Notes under the pieces: generated by a model
The model's input: the letters and a program-made list of their open reading frames with translations, nothing else
What the model was told of the DNA's origin: nothing
Database searches by the model: none
Shown here: positions 27,992 through 39,800 of the stretch, in pieces
Position numbering within the stretch: the stretch's first letter is position 1
Layout of the letters: every line of letters begins with the position of its first letter
Position numbers and translations under genes: made by a program
Origin: Telmatactis stephensoni
Lineage: Eukaryota; Cnidaria; Anthozoa; Actiniaria; Isophelliidae
NCBI GenBank assembly: GCA_029948255.1
Contig: JALIZF010001939.1
Span: 3,001,501 to 3,065,500, forward strand
Reading direction: 5' to 3'
Length of the DNA stretch: 64,000 nt

Positions 27992-30900
27992 GTGTGTGTG
28001 TTGATGAACATGAAGTCCATTATATGCAATGTTATTGTTATTATCCTCTGGATATTAGTACATGTAGAAGCTGCTCGTGAAGTGATCAAGACAAGCTATG
28101 GACCTGTTAGAGGAGACAGCATCACTCTTCGCACTGGAAAACGAGTTATAAAATTTCTAGGTATTCCTTACGCCAATGCAAGTCGGTTTGAGCCTCCAAG
28201 ACCCCCTACAACGTGGAACACAACATTCTCAGCCATAAAGTTTGGAAAATCCTGCCCACAAGCTACCAACCATCCGATTTTTAAACTGAAACTCGAAGAC
28301 TTAAGCGAATACTGCCTAACTTTGAACATCTACGCGCCAAATACCACAGATTTTCAGAATAAACTTGCTTCATATCCTGTGCTAGTTTGGCTACATGGGG
28401 GAGCGTATATTTCTGGTACAAGTTCAATATATGATGCTAGTATAATGGCAACAAAAGGAGACATCGTTATTGTCACACTCAACTATCGACTCGGTGCGTT
28501 AGGCTTTCTTAGCCTTGGCGGTGTGGACGGCTTGGATGGCAATTACGGAGTTCTGGATATTATTTCAGCTCTTCGTTGGGTTAAAAACAACATCGAAGGG
28601 TAAGAGTCAGTTTTTTCGGATAATAGTTTTAATTACTGTGACATTTATTTGTTTATAAGTAGAAATGCACCTGATCGATTTTCGCGCCAATATTGCGTCT
28701 ACATTCTCAAATATCACGGAAGAAAATTCCTTCCTTTTTGTAGTACAAAATGTAAACGAGTAAATCTTTCACAATTTTAAGTAATGTTGAATGTTCTGTC
28801 TTTTGTCTCGACGGCCGGTCGTAAGTCTTCAGGCCAAATTGGATTGGATTGGATTTGAGTCTTTTTTCAAATGAAAATTTACAATTCAAAAGAAGGGACT
28901 AACTTCAGGAATCAAAACTAAATACAAAATGATCTTCAATTCCACGGAAATAATATTGAAACTACACTATTTTTTCTGTTTACTGAGCAAGAATTGTATT
29001 TTTTTAAAGGTTTCACTTTAGATTTTTTTCGAAAATGGCAAAAAAGAGAGTTGATACGATGCTACGTAACCTGAAAGGAATCTATCTGTTGTCCTTCTTA
29101 TGTCCCTGTTGACAATCTAGCGCGTCGTTCCCGTCAAGAAAGTAAATAGTGACAAATTGATTGCTGTTTGGAAAGACTAATTATTCTATAATATCAGCGA
29201 GAAATTTCACTGTTGAAAAAGAAACCATGACGAAAATCAAATTGAGCCTGCCTTGAAACATTGAAAATCACTAACAATACTTTAAAAATAGATATCGTTC
29301 TAAATATTGATAAAATCTGGTCTAAGCCTTGACGGTTTTAGGATGTTTATAACGTTCGTTATCAGCCAAAAGCCAAATAATTGATAATGTGAAACAGGAA
29401 GCATGTAGTAAATCGATAAATTGGCGAAGTTAGATCTCCATCTAAGTGACCAACGTGAACCAAAATTCATTTTTTGCGGCTTGGATTTTTTCTTTTCCTT
29501 CCCCATCTATGTGGGATTGACTTTTCACCAATCCCTGTTTATGGCGGATATTTATTGTATGGCTGAAGCACGATAAGAAAGTCTCTATTTGATAACACAG
29601 TTGCTACCTCTACTCTGCGACTCCTACTGTCTCCCAAAGAAACCGTGTTTTGCGAGGAAGGGGAGAACAAGGCATAAGACCTAGTTCAAACGTACCATCC
29701 ATTTCTCAATTCAAAATCTAGTTTAAGCCATATTATTCGGCTGGCTGATCTCGTGTGCTGAATGCTCATTCTAAACGTACCAGGAGCTCAAATATGTTTA
29801 AACTCTGAACTTTTCTTATATCTGGCTCGACATCTGAACTATGGGCGTAAGACTTCAAGAGGAATCGCACTATTGGACGAAACGTTGATAAAGAAAAAAA
29901 ATTGTCCGTTGTGAATACAAACTGATACAGTTTATGTTAGTTTATTATTTTTGTTCTTTTTTGGCGGGATACCAGTTGATTACTCGCAAATTTCAGTACC
30001 GTATGCAAAGAATTCACTCTAGATATGTACTCAGAACTTTTATTGTTCATATTCAGTTCTATACTTTGTACACGAAAACATTTCGGTCCATACACTCGTA
30101 CACAGTTTAATATGTAGGACAAACAAAAGTGCAACTATTTGCGACTTTAACCAAAAGAGTATTGTTGACAAACTAAAGTTTACATTTCAAAGGCTTGGCT
30201 TTTGATGGTCTAAGACTAACACAACAATAACATAGCGTGCATTCATCTATGAGCCATCCCGTAACACGAACAAACCATACATCTCTACTAGACATGTTCA
30301 GTACTTCATATAATTCCCGTAGTTTGTTGTCTTCACTATGATTTTTATTTTTGACTATAGCTTATGAGTTTTTCCTGTGTTTTGTACTTTTGCAACGTTA
30401 TCTATGATTTGATAGAACTGCAGTTTGTCTGGATGGCCTCCCAGTTTCGTGCCACACGCAGAAAAAGTCCATTTCCAAGCTAATGAGCTATCTGTCATGG
30501 TGTTTAAAGATGGATAGTTTCAGTGCATCTAGTTTTAGTACAGTTTACTGCAAACCAATAAGTAAGCATTAACTCGACTATGAAATGTCAATATTTACGG
30601 GCAAACTGTCATACAGTAATTTGCCATAAACCATTGATTGACAGCAAAGCTTTGGCGTCTCTTTTTGATGCTTTGATAAATACTTAGAGTGGGTCAACGG
30701 CGCATTTGCATTATAATTGAGTCACTTTTTGTTGTCCGTGTTCAAATATAACTATAAATAATAGAGGAGTGGACCATCTGGAAAAGCAGTTTGTTAGTCA
30801 CCTTACCACAGGAAACCCAAACACCAGACTAAAAAGTTCCTTAAAACACGCGTGCAAAACCACTGCGCAAGCGCACTTGCAATGACAGTGTAATATAGAT

Positions 30901-33900
30901 AAGAAGCCATGACACCAGTTTAAGTGCATTTGTAAGAAATTCCCTGATGAATATCTAACACTCATCTTTGCAGCACTTTGCTTCAAATGCCTTTAGTTTA
31001 CAGCTTCACAGTTTTCATTGTCAGTAGGTCTAGAGAAATACAGCGTGAAACCTAACATTTCCATAGATCTATCGGTACCACAGGCAGCCCAAGCTGTACA
31101 TTTCTGCATATTAAATTATACCTGATATAGGATTTCACAAATGATCTGATTTTGTAGAAATAATGAATAGAACAATTTTAACTCATTACGCTGTTTTTGT
31201 TTGATTTTCTGAGCAATTTTACTTTGGAAACATTACGCATGCGCAGTGATTTTGCATGCATGATAACAAAGAATGTCTACAGCCTCTCAGGGGAGGGGAT
31301 GGGAATGATTATTTTCCTCAAGCTAAACAAAGATTTGCCATTTCATTAGGTTTGGTGGAGACCCCAAGAAGGTGACACTAGGAGGCTGGTCAGCGGGTTC
31401 ACGCTTGGTTGGTATATTAATGCTGTCACCACTGGCCAGCGGTCTTTATCATCGAGTTATTATGATGAGTGGACATGCAGGGGGTCTTTACTCGTACGTG
31501 GAACAGGAAGAAGCCGAGCAGAAAGCATTGTAAGAACAGTTATTTATATCTCACTCTCTCATTGGTCGAGAACTGTGGTAAATAAAAGTCCATACAACGA
31601 TTAGTCAGCGTTTTGATTTTGACGCGCGCTCGTGCTCGTAGCTAGTTCGACGAGAAAGTACTTCCAATTTGTGGTAAAAAACAGATTTATAATGGTAATC
31701 CGTGTTATGGACTTTTATTTACCAACATTTTACGTCACACATGGTCGTCACAATGTTATGGACTCATGAGGCGTAGCCGAGTGGGTCTATAACGTATTTG
31801 TTAAATTTAAGGTAGTACTGGAAGCTAAAATAACGTTTGAAAAATATACAAAAATGAACGTGGACGGAAGGGCCTGAAATTACCCTTTCCTGGCGTTGCA
31901 GTTCTCGGCCATCAATTCGCGCAACTCTTAAGGTGATGTTACACACAGATCGATTTGCAACAACAATTTTCTGCGCAACACTTGGTCAAATTGATAATTT
32001 TGCATTAAAAGTTGTTAAAGTTCATATCAAACATTTGCAACTTGTTCACTAAGCAAAAATGTTGCTAAAAATAGTTGCGTTTTGTATTTTCCACGGCATG
32101 AAATTTACGGGCAACATTTGTTGCGCGGAAAATCGTTGTTGCGAATCGACTCGTGTACCATCACTGTTACGGTTCTTTCGTACTTAACAACTCCTGATTA
32201 AAAGGCGCACACACTATTCTCGTAATGCCCTCCTGACTAGATAGAATACCCTCTAGTAAAAGCACTGCCTAGCAAGGACCGGTAGACGAATTCATATTAC
32301 AGCGGGAAAACCATCTTGGATGCGAACCTCGTTTGATATAAATCCAGAGAGGAATTATTATTTCCCCTTCCAAAATAATTGAAAAGCTGGACGAGAAATT
32401 CGTCTGATGCGAAAACTTTTCTTAAATTCACATGCAATTATGAGACGACGGGCGTTTCGTCTAAGGCGAGTTTCCCGTCTTCTAATATTCTTGGATTGCA
32501 ATCATTCACAGGAGAGTGAATTGAACAAAAGACATGGCAGATATATGTTGGTAGTCTGGACAAAAGAAAACCACCAACATAGCTGCCATATCTTTTGTTC
32601 AATTCACTCTCCTGGGAATGATTGCAATTGAAGAATGAATCCACCCTATCAGAGATGATTTGCCTGGTAGACAAATTTTGTAGATTAGACAAGTAAATCA
32701 TCTAAAACGCGTCTGCAGACCAATAATGGTCTACTGATAAAACCCTTTTTGATCCGAATTTGAAACGGGGTATGCTGCACCTGTATCAAGTACAGTGAGC
32801 CACCTCAATGCGAACACCTCTGTAAGGCGGACGCCTCTTTAATCCGGACACTAAAAACTGGTGCGAAAGCGTCCACCCTAGAGGGAGCTCACTACAATTC
32901 GAAACGAATAATTCACCAGTGATATAAATTGGGCCAATAATGACATGCTTAATCTTCAAACAGTTTCGTATGATCTAACCATAATATTTCTGTTAATGAT
33001 TTTTGAAGGTATTTTGGTGGACTTCTGAGGTGTCCTTATCCGAGTAGCGACTTTAAGGATTGTTTAAAAAGAAAATCAGCTCGGCACTTCATCCACGCAC
33101 AAAATAACAAGTATTCGTCTGCTCTTTTTGCTCACTGGGCACCAGTTGTTGATGGAAAAGTGCTGCCTGGTAAGTTTTACCGTCAAAACTGAGAGGAATT
33201 TTTCAAAATGTGTTTTTAGTTTAACAGAAAAAACAAATAAAAATACGAAAAAAGCGACCCGACAGGGACTCGAACCCGCGCCCCAAACAACCTCAAGACA
33301 AAGGCATTTGGGATTCTTTTAAAAAAATAGACCATGCATCCGGACAAAGCGTTGAATCATCGCATGTATTTACGTAGTGGATGGAGATTTCGGCCCTATC
33401 CACGCTACCAGTACGTAGAACACATCAAGCTTTGCAGTCAAAGGGAAATGAATTGGTAGAATCCCAGGCCATGTGTAACCGCACCACACCACTCGATCAT
33501 CAGTGTCTACTGAGTGATTTATAGGACATTATAAAATATTTGAGATATAACGCGCTCGCTGATTGGCTGGCTACCATGTTTATATCAGAGGACAGAGACA
33601 TGGCTCGCTCAAAAAACGTCGAAAGTATTTTATAAAAGCAATATAAAACGATCGCTTATGTCTCTGTTCTGTGATATAAACACTCTGGAAGATGTAGAGC
33701 ACTCGAAAAGCAAGAGAAACACTCGGCTACGCCTTGTATTCCTAATCTTGCTTTTCTCTTGCTCTACATCTTCCATCGTGTTTATATCACAGTACAGAGA
33801 CATGCGCGCGCGTTTTATATTCCTTAAAAATAACCTAGTGTATCGTGTGAATGGGCTGTTTATTGTTGTGTTAATTACGTGAAAACGTGGCGCAGTGATT

Positions 33901-36900
33901 TAGTTCATTGTGCTTGAATCTGAAGTCCCGGGTTAATTTGATTCCTCCGTACGACCTCGATTTCTTAATTTCAATTTTAATTTTTTTCCTTGAGTTATTT
34001 CCTTTTCCCCTTGATTTTGTTCTCCTTTGCTCTTTTTGTTTGTTGGTTGGTTTGGTTTGGTTTGGTTTTTTAATTTTGTTAACTTTTTTAATTGATTATT
34101 TTGTTGATTTACTGCTTATCAATTTTGTCACAGATTCTCCACTAAAGCTCCTGAACGAAGGCAAGTTCAACAAGACCAACATTCTTACTGGTATTGCTAA
34201 TGATGATGGCACCAGCTTCTTGCCAACTATTCGAGGTGAAGAAGATATTTGATTTTACAATACTATGGGTGGAGGGGGTGGAGAGCGGACCGTCTGTTCC
34301 CTTGAAGATCACCTAATGTAAAGGGGCAAAGAGACATAAAATCGTATGACTGTGAAAACGGCACGGTCGCATCATGATACGGTTAAGTTAGGAATTTCGA
34401 ATGTTTAATTATATTCACGTAATTTGCACATCAGACTAGCTGCGTTGTGCACTTATATCCTCAGTAGGTTGTAAAATTAAAGTGAAATGAGGTGAGGCGA
34501 TCGAGGTGAGGTGAAGTGAAGTGAGGTGAGGTGAAGTGAGGTGAGGTGAGGTGAAGTGAGGTGAAGTGAGGTGATGTGAGGTGAGGTGAAGTGAAGTGAA
34601 GTGAGGTGAAGTAAAATGAAGTGAAATGAAGTGAGGTGAGGTGGGGTGAGGTGAGGTGAAGTGAGGTGAAGTGAAGTGAAGTGAAGGGAGTTGAGGTGAG
34701 GCGAGGCGAGGTCAAGTCAAGTCAAGTCAAGTCAAGTCAAGTCAAGTCAAGTCAGAGAGAGAACCACCCAAATCAGCCAACATGCGGGCATCAGAAATTG
34801 AACCCCATGCCAGAGGTGGGGTGGGAACGCTTTACCACGGCGTCATATCATAATGATTGATCGTAATCCGAAATGAGAATACACGGAAAACATCCGTAAA
34901 TCGCTGCAGAGTGGTAATTTTCCTCTGTAAAATAAAAAGACTCCTTGTTTTATTATGATAAAGGTATAAGAAGCAATTTTAATTTGCTGGAATAAGCAAA
35001 TTGAAGTGAGTATTCCGTGTATTCCTATTCCGTGTATTCCTATTCCATGTATTCCTTTTCTGAAATAACTTCATTTGCAAAACTGATCCAGGTATGAACG
35101 ATGGCGTTGACGTGTCTAAAGGTTTAACACGAGATGAATTTGTACAGGCCATAAGCAAGAAAACATGGATTCGCCGCCAAGACGAAAAAGTTCCAGCGAT
35201 GATAGACTTCCAGTACACTGATTGGCTGAAACCAAATGACGTCAACACGACTAGACGGAAGTACTTGGATTTGCTCACCGATTCCATATACGCCGCCCCT
35301 GCTATACAATCTGCTCAAGCCTTCGCTAAAAGGGGATCTCCTGTCTACTTCTATCAGGTAGGAATGTACTACAGACGATTCCCCAATAATGACCACCTTC
35401 AGATATTATGGGTACACGAACTCATCAAAACCTTGTTTTACAAAGCGTACATAACTTACTCCTAGAACAGTTTTCGTATGGCTGTGAAAACGGTTACGGT
35501 ACGTTATGGTGACGGCAGGAATTTTGAATGTTTTTATAGACATTACGGCACTGACCCCGTCACGTGTACGGGGCGTTCCGTTTCATACTCACACGAAGAC
35601 TCCCCTAGAGTGGATGTGGCAACATAATTTGTAAACTAAAGAAAATCTGATTAGTGTCTCGTTATCCTTATTATTCTCTCCTGGTCTACAGCAGCAACGT
35701 TATAGTTGTTTTCTTATCTTTATTCAAGTTCGAGTATCGAGAAAACTACGACGCTGATGGCAAACTGCGCCCAAAATGGATCAACGTCTCTCATCGTGGA
35801 GACTTAAGATATCTATTCCCTAAACCCGACATATCAAGTCTGCCAGCAATGACTACGACAATGTTGGATTACTGGATTACCTTTATTAAGTCAGGGTAAG
35901 TCATCGTCGCAATACCTATGTCATGCATTTCCGACTTTCCCGTAACACCGCGATCAAATGTTTTTTTACCGCCGACGAGGCCTAGGTACAAATTCTTAAG
36001 AAAACGTTCGGCAGAAAACAAAAGACAACTGACAGCAATGTCTATTAGTAAGCTCAACCTGAATGTCTAAGCTTTATATTCCTTAAAGGTAGTAGATTAC
36101 GTACTAATAAACAAATACTTAATGAGTTAAAAAAAATTTGAAGATGCGTCACCAGTTTTGACGATCACCAGTATTAACACCACAGGAAACCCGAACAGAA
36201 TTTATCAGATTTATCAAAAAGACAATAATTACTAAAATAAAGATTTAACGGTATCTTTTGGTATATGTTTGCTTATTCTATTTTTAAACTATTTTTGAAT
36301 TACATATTTTATGGGCTTCCTGTGGTGAAAACGCGGCCGCGCAAAAGCCCGCGAAATGTGGCGTATGCGTAATCATTTGACCACGTTCTTCTCGTATCCA
36401 TAATGCCTTGCACCTTGGGGGTAGTCAGCATTTAGAAATCGCCTGTTTGAAAATAGACTATTCAAAATAAACTCCCAGGCTTTTATAGACTTCTGTTCAG
36501 CTTTGGTTTTTGTCGATTTCACCCTAACTACCGTCATTATAACATTTTAGGGGCTGTTTTATCATCGACGCGATTTTGTTTCTATGTAAGGAATATAAAA
36601 CGCGCGCGCATGTCTCTGTACTGTGATATAAACACGATGGAAGATGTAGAGCAAGAGAAAAGCAAGATTAGGAATACAAGGCGTAGCCGAGTGTTTCTCT
36701 TGCTTTTCGAGTGCTCTACATCTTCCAGAGTGTTTATATCACAGTACAGAGACATAAGCGATCGTTTTATATTGCTTTTATAAAATATTTTCGACGTTTT
36801 TTGAGCGAGCCATGTCTCTGTCCTCTGATATAAACATGATAGCCAGCCGATCAGCGTGCGCGTTATATCTCAAGTATTTTATAATCAACTATAACAGCTA

Positions 36901-38354
36901 TCCCCCCCAAGGAAAAGCATTATAGCGGTATTATAAAAGTAGTGAATAGGACAAAAATTGAAGTAGGAGAAGCTCAATCACTAGGGTACCTGATGTGTAC
37001 GTCTTAAGTAACCGGGGTTTCTTGAGTAGCATATATTTAAATTACTTGTTTGTTTGTTTGTTTTTCAAGGAATCCCCAGAAACCCGGCGATCGTGACAAG
37101 TGGCCAATATATGATATCAAAAATCAAAAATACCAAGCCATTGAGGGTTTCCCCAAAGTTAAGTCTCGTTTAAGAGCAGAAAACATGGTGTTTTGGAACG
37201 TGTTTATCCCCAAGAATGGAGTAGCTGATAAAGTTCCTGAACCAAAACATGCTGCTAGAAAAGACCCAGGTACTTCATTAGAACGTTGACGGGCATTATT
37301 CACGCGCAGTTTTACTGCGCACCCTCTCGCGCAGTACCCAAGATGGCGGCTGTACGCTAAACTTGTTATCTTGATTGTTTTGCTTTTAAATGAAAAATTC
37401 ACAGGCTCAGTTTCAGGCTCGTAACATGGTATATGGGATCAGGGATCAAGCCCCAAATTATGGCCAGGATCATGGATCAGATGCCAGGGCTCAGGGATCA
37501 AATGGGTGGGATCGAGGATCAGGGACATTGGGTCAGGATCAGGGATCAGCTCAGTTTTTTGCACCAAGGATCAGGGATCAAAAATTTCTAAAAATATTGG
37601 CTCAGGAATCAAAATTTCCGTATGAACCCGGGATCAGTGAGACAAACATATACCATACGAGCCTGTCAGTTTTGAACGAATTTATTTTAAAGTAAAATAT
37701 GTTCAGAGTCTTTAGTTTCTTAGTTTATTCTGAGAAACAATCCTTAAACTCTGAAGAGTTCACTTTCTCTCTCTCTCTCTCTGTTGGTACACCAGTTCCG
37801 TCATCCTTGGGGGAACGACGGCAAGCGGCCTTGATGAATCTTCTCCAACGGTCTTGGGTAGCATTCCTGATCTCTTCTAAATTCATATCATATTCATTAG
37901 TTGATATGTAGGCTTTGTCCAGTCGGTAAATTTTCTTTGTATGTTTTCAGGTGCTGACACTACAACTACAGCTTTGATCGTCATTTCTTGTCTCTTTGCT
38001 ATTCTTGTTATCGCCTTCATCGTCGTTGTTATCATGTTATTGATAAAAGCAAAGCGTAACAAACAACAGTCTCAAGATTCCAAGGCTTACCAATACCAGT
38101 CGTCCCAAAAGCCGCCACTTCGTTCCCAAGACAAGACCGACCTACAGTCCTCCCCTGTCCACTCCCCTGTCCACTCCCCTGCGTATATCAGCGAAAGTCC
38201 AATGTATAAAAACTCCTTCAAACCCGTCGACAAAAAAGAACCTTACCCATACTACCCTGGTGACAGATACAGACAAGAAAGAGACATCGAATTTGTTGAT
38301 CGACGGTCTCCTACCAAAGACAATTATAATTACATGGAATCAGACATGTTGTAG
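27992..38354 (+). CDS. CE-B: transmembrane type-B carboxylesterase (cholinesterase/neuroligin-like)
   Basis: Eight exons: 27992-28599, 31350-31529, 33009-33169, 34134-34235, 35092-35357, 35729-35895, 37070-37269, 37951-38354; 695 residues with every phase matching. The signal sequence is [21 protein letters not shown]; Met at 27992 or 28010 could initiate. Esterase motifs: [28 protein letters not shown], oxyanion hole [10 protein letters not shown], nucleophile Ser217 in GGWSAG, acidic Asp341 in NDDG, His461 in NVSHRGD. So triad and oxyanion hole both look competent, unlike neuroligins. A stalk, then a single helix at about residues 569-592 ([20 protein letters not shown]), then a ~100-residue Gln/Ser/Pro/Tyr-rich cytoplasmic tail with a PVHSPVHSP repeat, ending ESDML. 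It is divergent from paralogue CE-A. Substrate is unknown. Confidence 0.92.
28600..31349 (+). other. CE-B intron 1 (2.75 kb)
   Basis: AT-rich with no exon I can support. It carries two copies of the dispersed word as CCACAGGAAACCC (30806-30818) and CCACAGGCAGCCC (31078-31090). The open frames on either strand are short and show no family resemblance. Confidence 0.6.
31560..31800. mobile_element. Foldback element with the shared GAGGCGTAGCCGAGT motif
   Basis: GTAAATAAAAGTCCATAACA-like ends pair (AAATAAAAGTCCATACAACG near 31585; GTTATGGACTTTTATTTACC near 31705). CTCATTGGTCGAG lies near the left and GAGGCGTAGCCGAGTG near 31768. It lies in CE-B intron 2. The stems do not resemble families 1-3. 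Confidence 0.55.
31931..32166. mobile_element. MITE with GGTGATGTTACAC terminal repeat, copy 1
   Basis: GGTGATGTTACACA, GATCGATTTGCAACAAC and ATTTTC at the left, with inverted AAAATCGTTGTTGCGAATCG and GTGTACCATCAC at the right. A second copy is at 60688-60918. No ORF. Confidence 0.7.
32475..32640. mobile_element. Long-stem palindrome
   Basis: TTGCAATCATTCACAGGAGA and GTGAATTGAACAAAAGA pair with TCTTTTGTTCAATTCACTCT and CCTGGGAATGATTGCAA. Arms are ~60-70 bp and the loop is ~20 nt. It lies in CE-B intron 2. Confidence 0.8.
33255..33935. mobile_element. tRNA-ended element, copy 3, interrupted by a family-1 MITE
   Basis: Left end, minus strand: GCGCGGGTTCGAGTCCCTGT, an excellent T-arm/B box. 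Right end, plus strand: AACGTGGCGCAGTGATTTAG and CCCGGGTTAATTTGATTCC. The core matches copy 2. Family-1 MITE 33526-33832 splits it between GGACA and AATAACC. It lies in CE-B intron 3. Confidence 0.7.
33526..33832 (+). mobile_element. Family-1 palindromic MITE, copy 2
   Basis: Starts TATAAAATATTTGAGATATA, carries CGCTGATTGGCTGGCTACC, the ~75-bp-arm hairpin, loop ACTCGGCTACGCCTTGT, and ends GCGCGTTTTATATTCCTTA. Comparison with the empty tRNA-ended copy at 26945-27210 fixes its boundaries. Confidence 0.85.
34485..34752. repeat. Purine-strand pentamer minisatellite (GTGAR)n and (AAGTC)n
   Basis: Units GTGAG, GTGAA and AGGTG alternate for ~225 bp, then nine AAGTC/CAAGT pentamers (about 34708-34752). 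It lies in CE-B intron 4. The complementary-strand frame of Thr/Ser/Pro/Leu/His is a by-product. Confidence 0.93.
36583..36886 (-). mobile_element. Family-1 palindromic MITE, copy 3 (reverse)
   Basis: It begins TAAGGAATATAAAACGCGCG and ends TATCTCAAGTATTTTATAAT, the reverse complement of copy 2. Loop AAGGCGTAGCCGAGTGT. It lies in CE-B intron 6. Confidence 0.85.
37425..37640. repeat. GATC-dense degenerate repeat
   Basis: GGGATCAGGGATCA, GGATCATGGATCAG, CAGGATCAGGGATCAG and similar occur through CE-B intron 7, giving over a dozen GATC sites in ~200 bp. The basic unit is GGATCA with variable spacers. Confidence 0.8.
37951..38354 (+). CDS. CE-B terminal exon: transmembrane helix and cytoplasmic tail
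   Basis: The exon begins G-ADTTTT, then ~24 hydrophobic residues and a KAKRNK stop-transfer sequence, so the tail is cytosolic by the positive-inside rule. The tail has [11 protein letters not shown] and YPYYPGDRY; the last residues -D-M-L fit a class III PDZ ligand (acidic at -2, hydrophobic at 0). The PDZ reading is inference. Confidence 0.85.
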
Positions 38355-38369
38355 GTGTTGTAGTTAATC

Positions 38370-38580
38370 AAGAGACCATAATACCAAGAGAGTGAAACTC
38401 AGTATTGATGTCTGTGCGATGTTCGTGGCGACTAAGGCTATTTTTAGTAACTTCGCCATTGTTTGAGAGCCTTGCGCGCGCGATGGCGCAGTTACTAAAA
38501 ATAGCCTTAGCCGCCACGAACATCGCACAGACATCAATACTGAGTTTCGCTCTCTTAGTATTATGGTCTCTTGAGTTAAT
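38370..38580. mobile_element. ~80-bp-arm palindrome in the CE-B 3' region
   Basis: AATCAAGAGACCATAATACC, then CTCAGTATTGATGTCTGTGC and GGCTATTTTTAGTAAC, pair with mirror sequences ending TTATGGTCTCTTGAGTTAA. The loop region includes CGCCATTGTTTGAGAGCC and GCGCGCGCGATGGCG. It starts ~15 nt after the CE-B stop, so it probably lies in the 3' UTR. Confidence 0.85.
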
Positions 38581-38869
38581 ACGAACTGCTATTGTCAATA
38601 GCAATCAATGATTGTAAAAATGCAATCCGGATAAATTAGAGAGCACGAATGCATTGACGTTTGCACAACTCTTATTAAAAGCTTCCAAGCAAGCGAAGAA
38701 GAACATTTTCGAGGACATGTTATACTATAAACAAAATATTTGGGCTCCTTCATGGTGTTGCATAGTCTCCTACGCAGCCGCAGTTTTGTTGTCACGCTAG
38801 GGCTTAGCCCCTTTGGCGTAGGAGACTAGGTGTTGCAAGGCACCTGAAGCATGGAGACAATGAAGACGC

Positions 38870-39090
38870 GGCTACACGAGCGATTTTTTGCTTTAAAAGT
38901 TGATGCGATTTTTTGACATCACCAACGAGGTAGCTAAACGAGGGAAAAATGCTGGTAGCTAAAGCTGCCGATAAAGACGGCACGACAAGAAGGAACGGTT
39001 TTCATTAACAAATGTGGTGCACGAAATTGTAACGTTGGTGATGTCAAAAAATCGCGTCGCCTGTGCAAGCAAAAAATCGTCCGTGTGGCC
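38870..39090. mobile_element. Inverted-repeat element
   Basis: ACGAGCGATTTTTTGCTTTA and GATGCGATTTTTTGACATCA at the left pair with GATGTCAAAAAATCGCGTCG and AGCAAAAAATCGTCCGTGT at the right, ~150 bp apart. No ORF. Confidence 0.75.
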
Positions 39091-39162
39091 ATGGCTTAAA
39101 AGAACAGCTTTGTTTTATTATTTCAATTCGTTAAACGAACGTCTAAAATATGATAAACATTA

Positions 39163-39310
39163 GAGTGGTTTTCATTTGACCATGAAGGAATAGACAAACT
39201 AATAGTTGGTAGTAGACTCTAAAGCCATTGTTTTCTTTAATTTTGTTTCTTGTCAACTATTACAAACTAAATAGTCATTTTTCTTTCATGGTCAAATGAA
39301 AATCACTATA
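39163..39310. mobile_element. Short MITE, TIR AGTGRTTTTCATTTGACC
   Basis: GTGGTTTTCATTTGACCATG at the left and CATGGTCAAATGAAAATCAC at the right are inverted, with a ~100-bp AT-rich centre. Confidence 0.78.
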
Positions 39311-39569
39311 TTTTATACAACTTATTAGTGATTTCATAAATATCTTTTGTACAACTTATTGATTAAAAGGACAAGGATTCCTCTACTTACAGTATTAATA
39401 GAAAAAAAAAAAAAAGAAAACCAAACACACAAAGCAATAACACTTTTAAAACACTAAAATTGCAGAACAGACACAAGTTTTATTGATTAATTACATCTGT
39501 ACTGAAATAAAATGTATATAAAAATGTAGTACTTGTAGTAATTATTTGCATAATGAATACGCAACGCAT

Positions 39570-39800
39570 TTTGTCGGTTTGAGTGGTTTTAGAACATTTT
39601 GCATGGGCGTTTCCATTTCGTCAATTTTTGGTCATTTTTGACGATTTTGCACGGGCTATAGCCTAGCTTTGCATTTTGTCGATTTTGGGCCATTTTTTGA
39701 GCATTTTGCATGGGCTATAGGCTTTGCATTTTATCGATTTGGGGCATTTTTGAGCATTTTGCACCGAATATAGCCTTTGCACTTTGTCGATTTTGAGCCA
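39570..39800. repeat. ~60-bp tandem repeat
   Basis: Four diverged units of GCATTTTGTCGATTTTGGGC, CATTTTTGAGCATTTTGCA and YGGGCTATAGCCT. No coding potential. Confidence 0.82.

Noticed and set aside
34461..34715. Minus-strand Thr/Ser/His/Leu repeat frame
   Set aside because: Pure translation of the GTGAR pentamer minisatellite in a CE-B intron.
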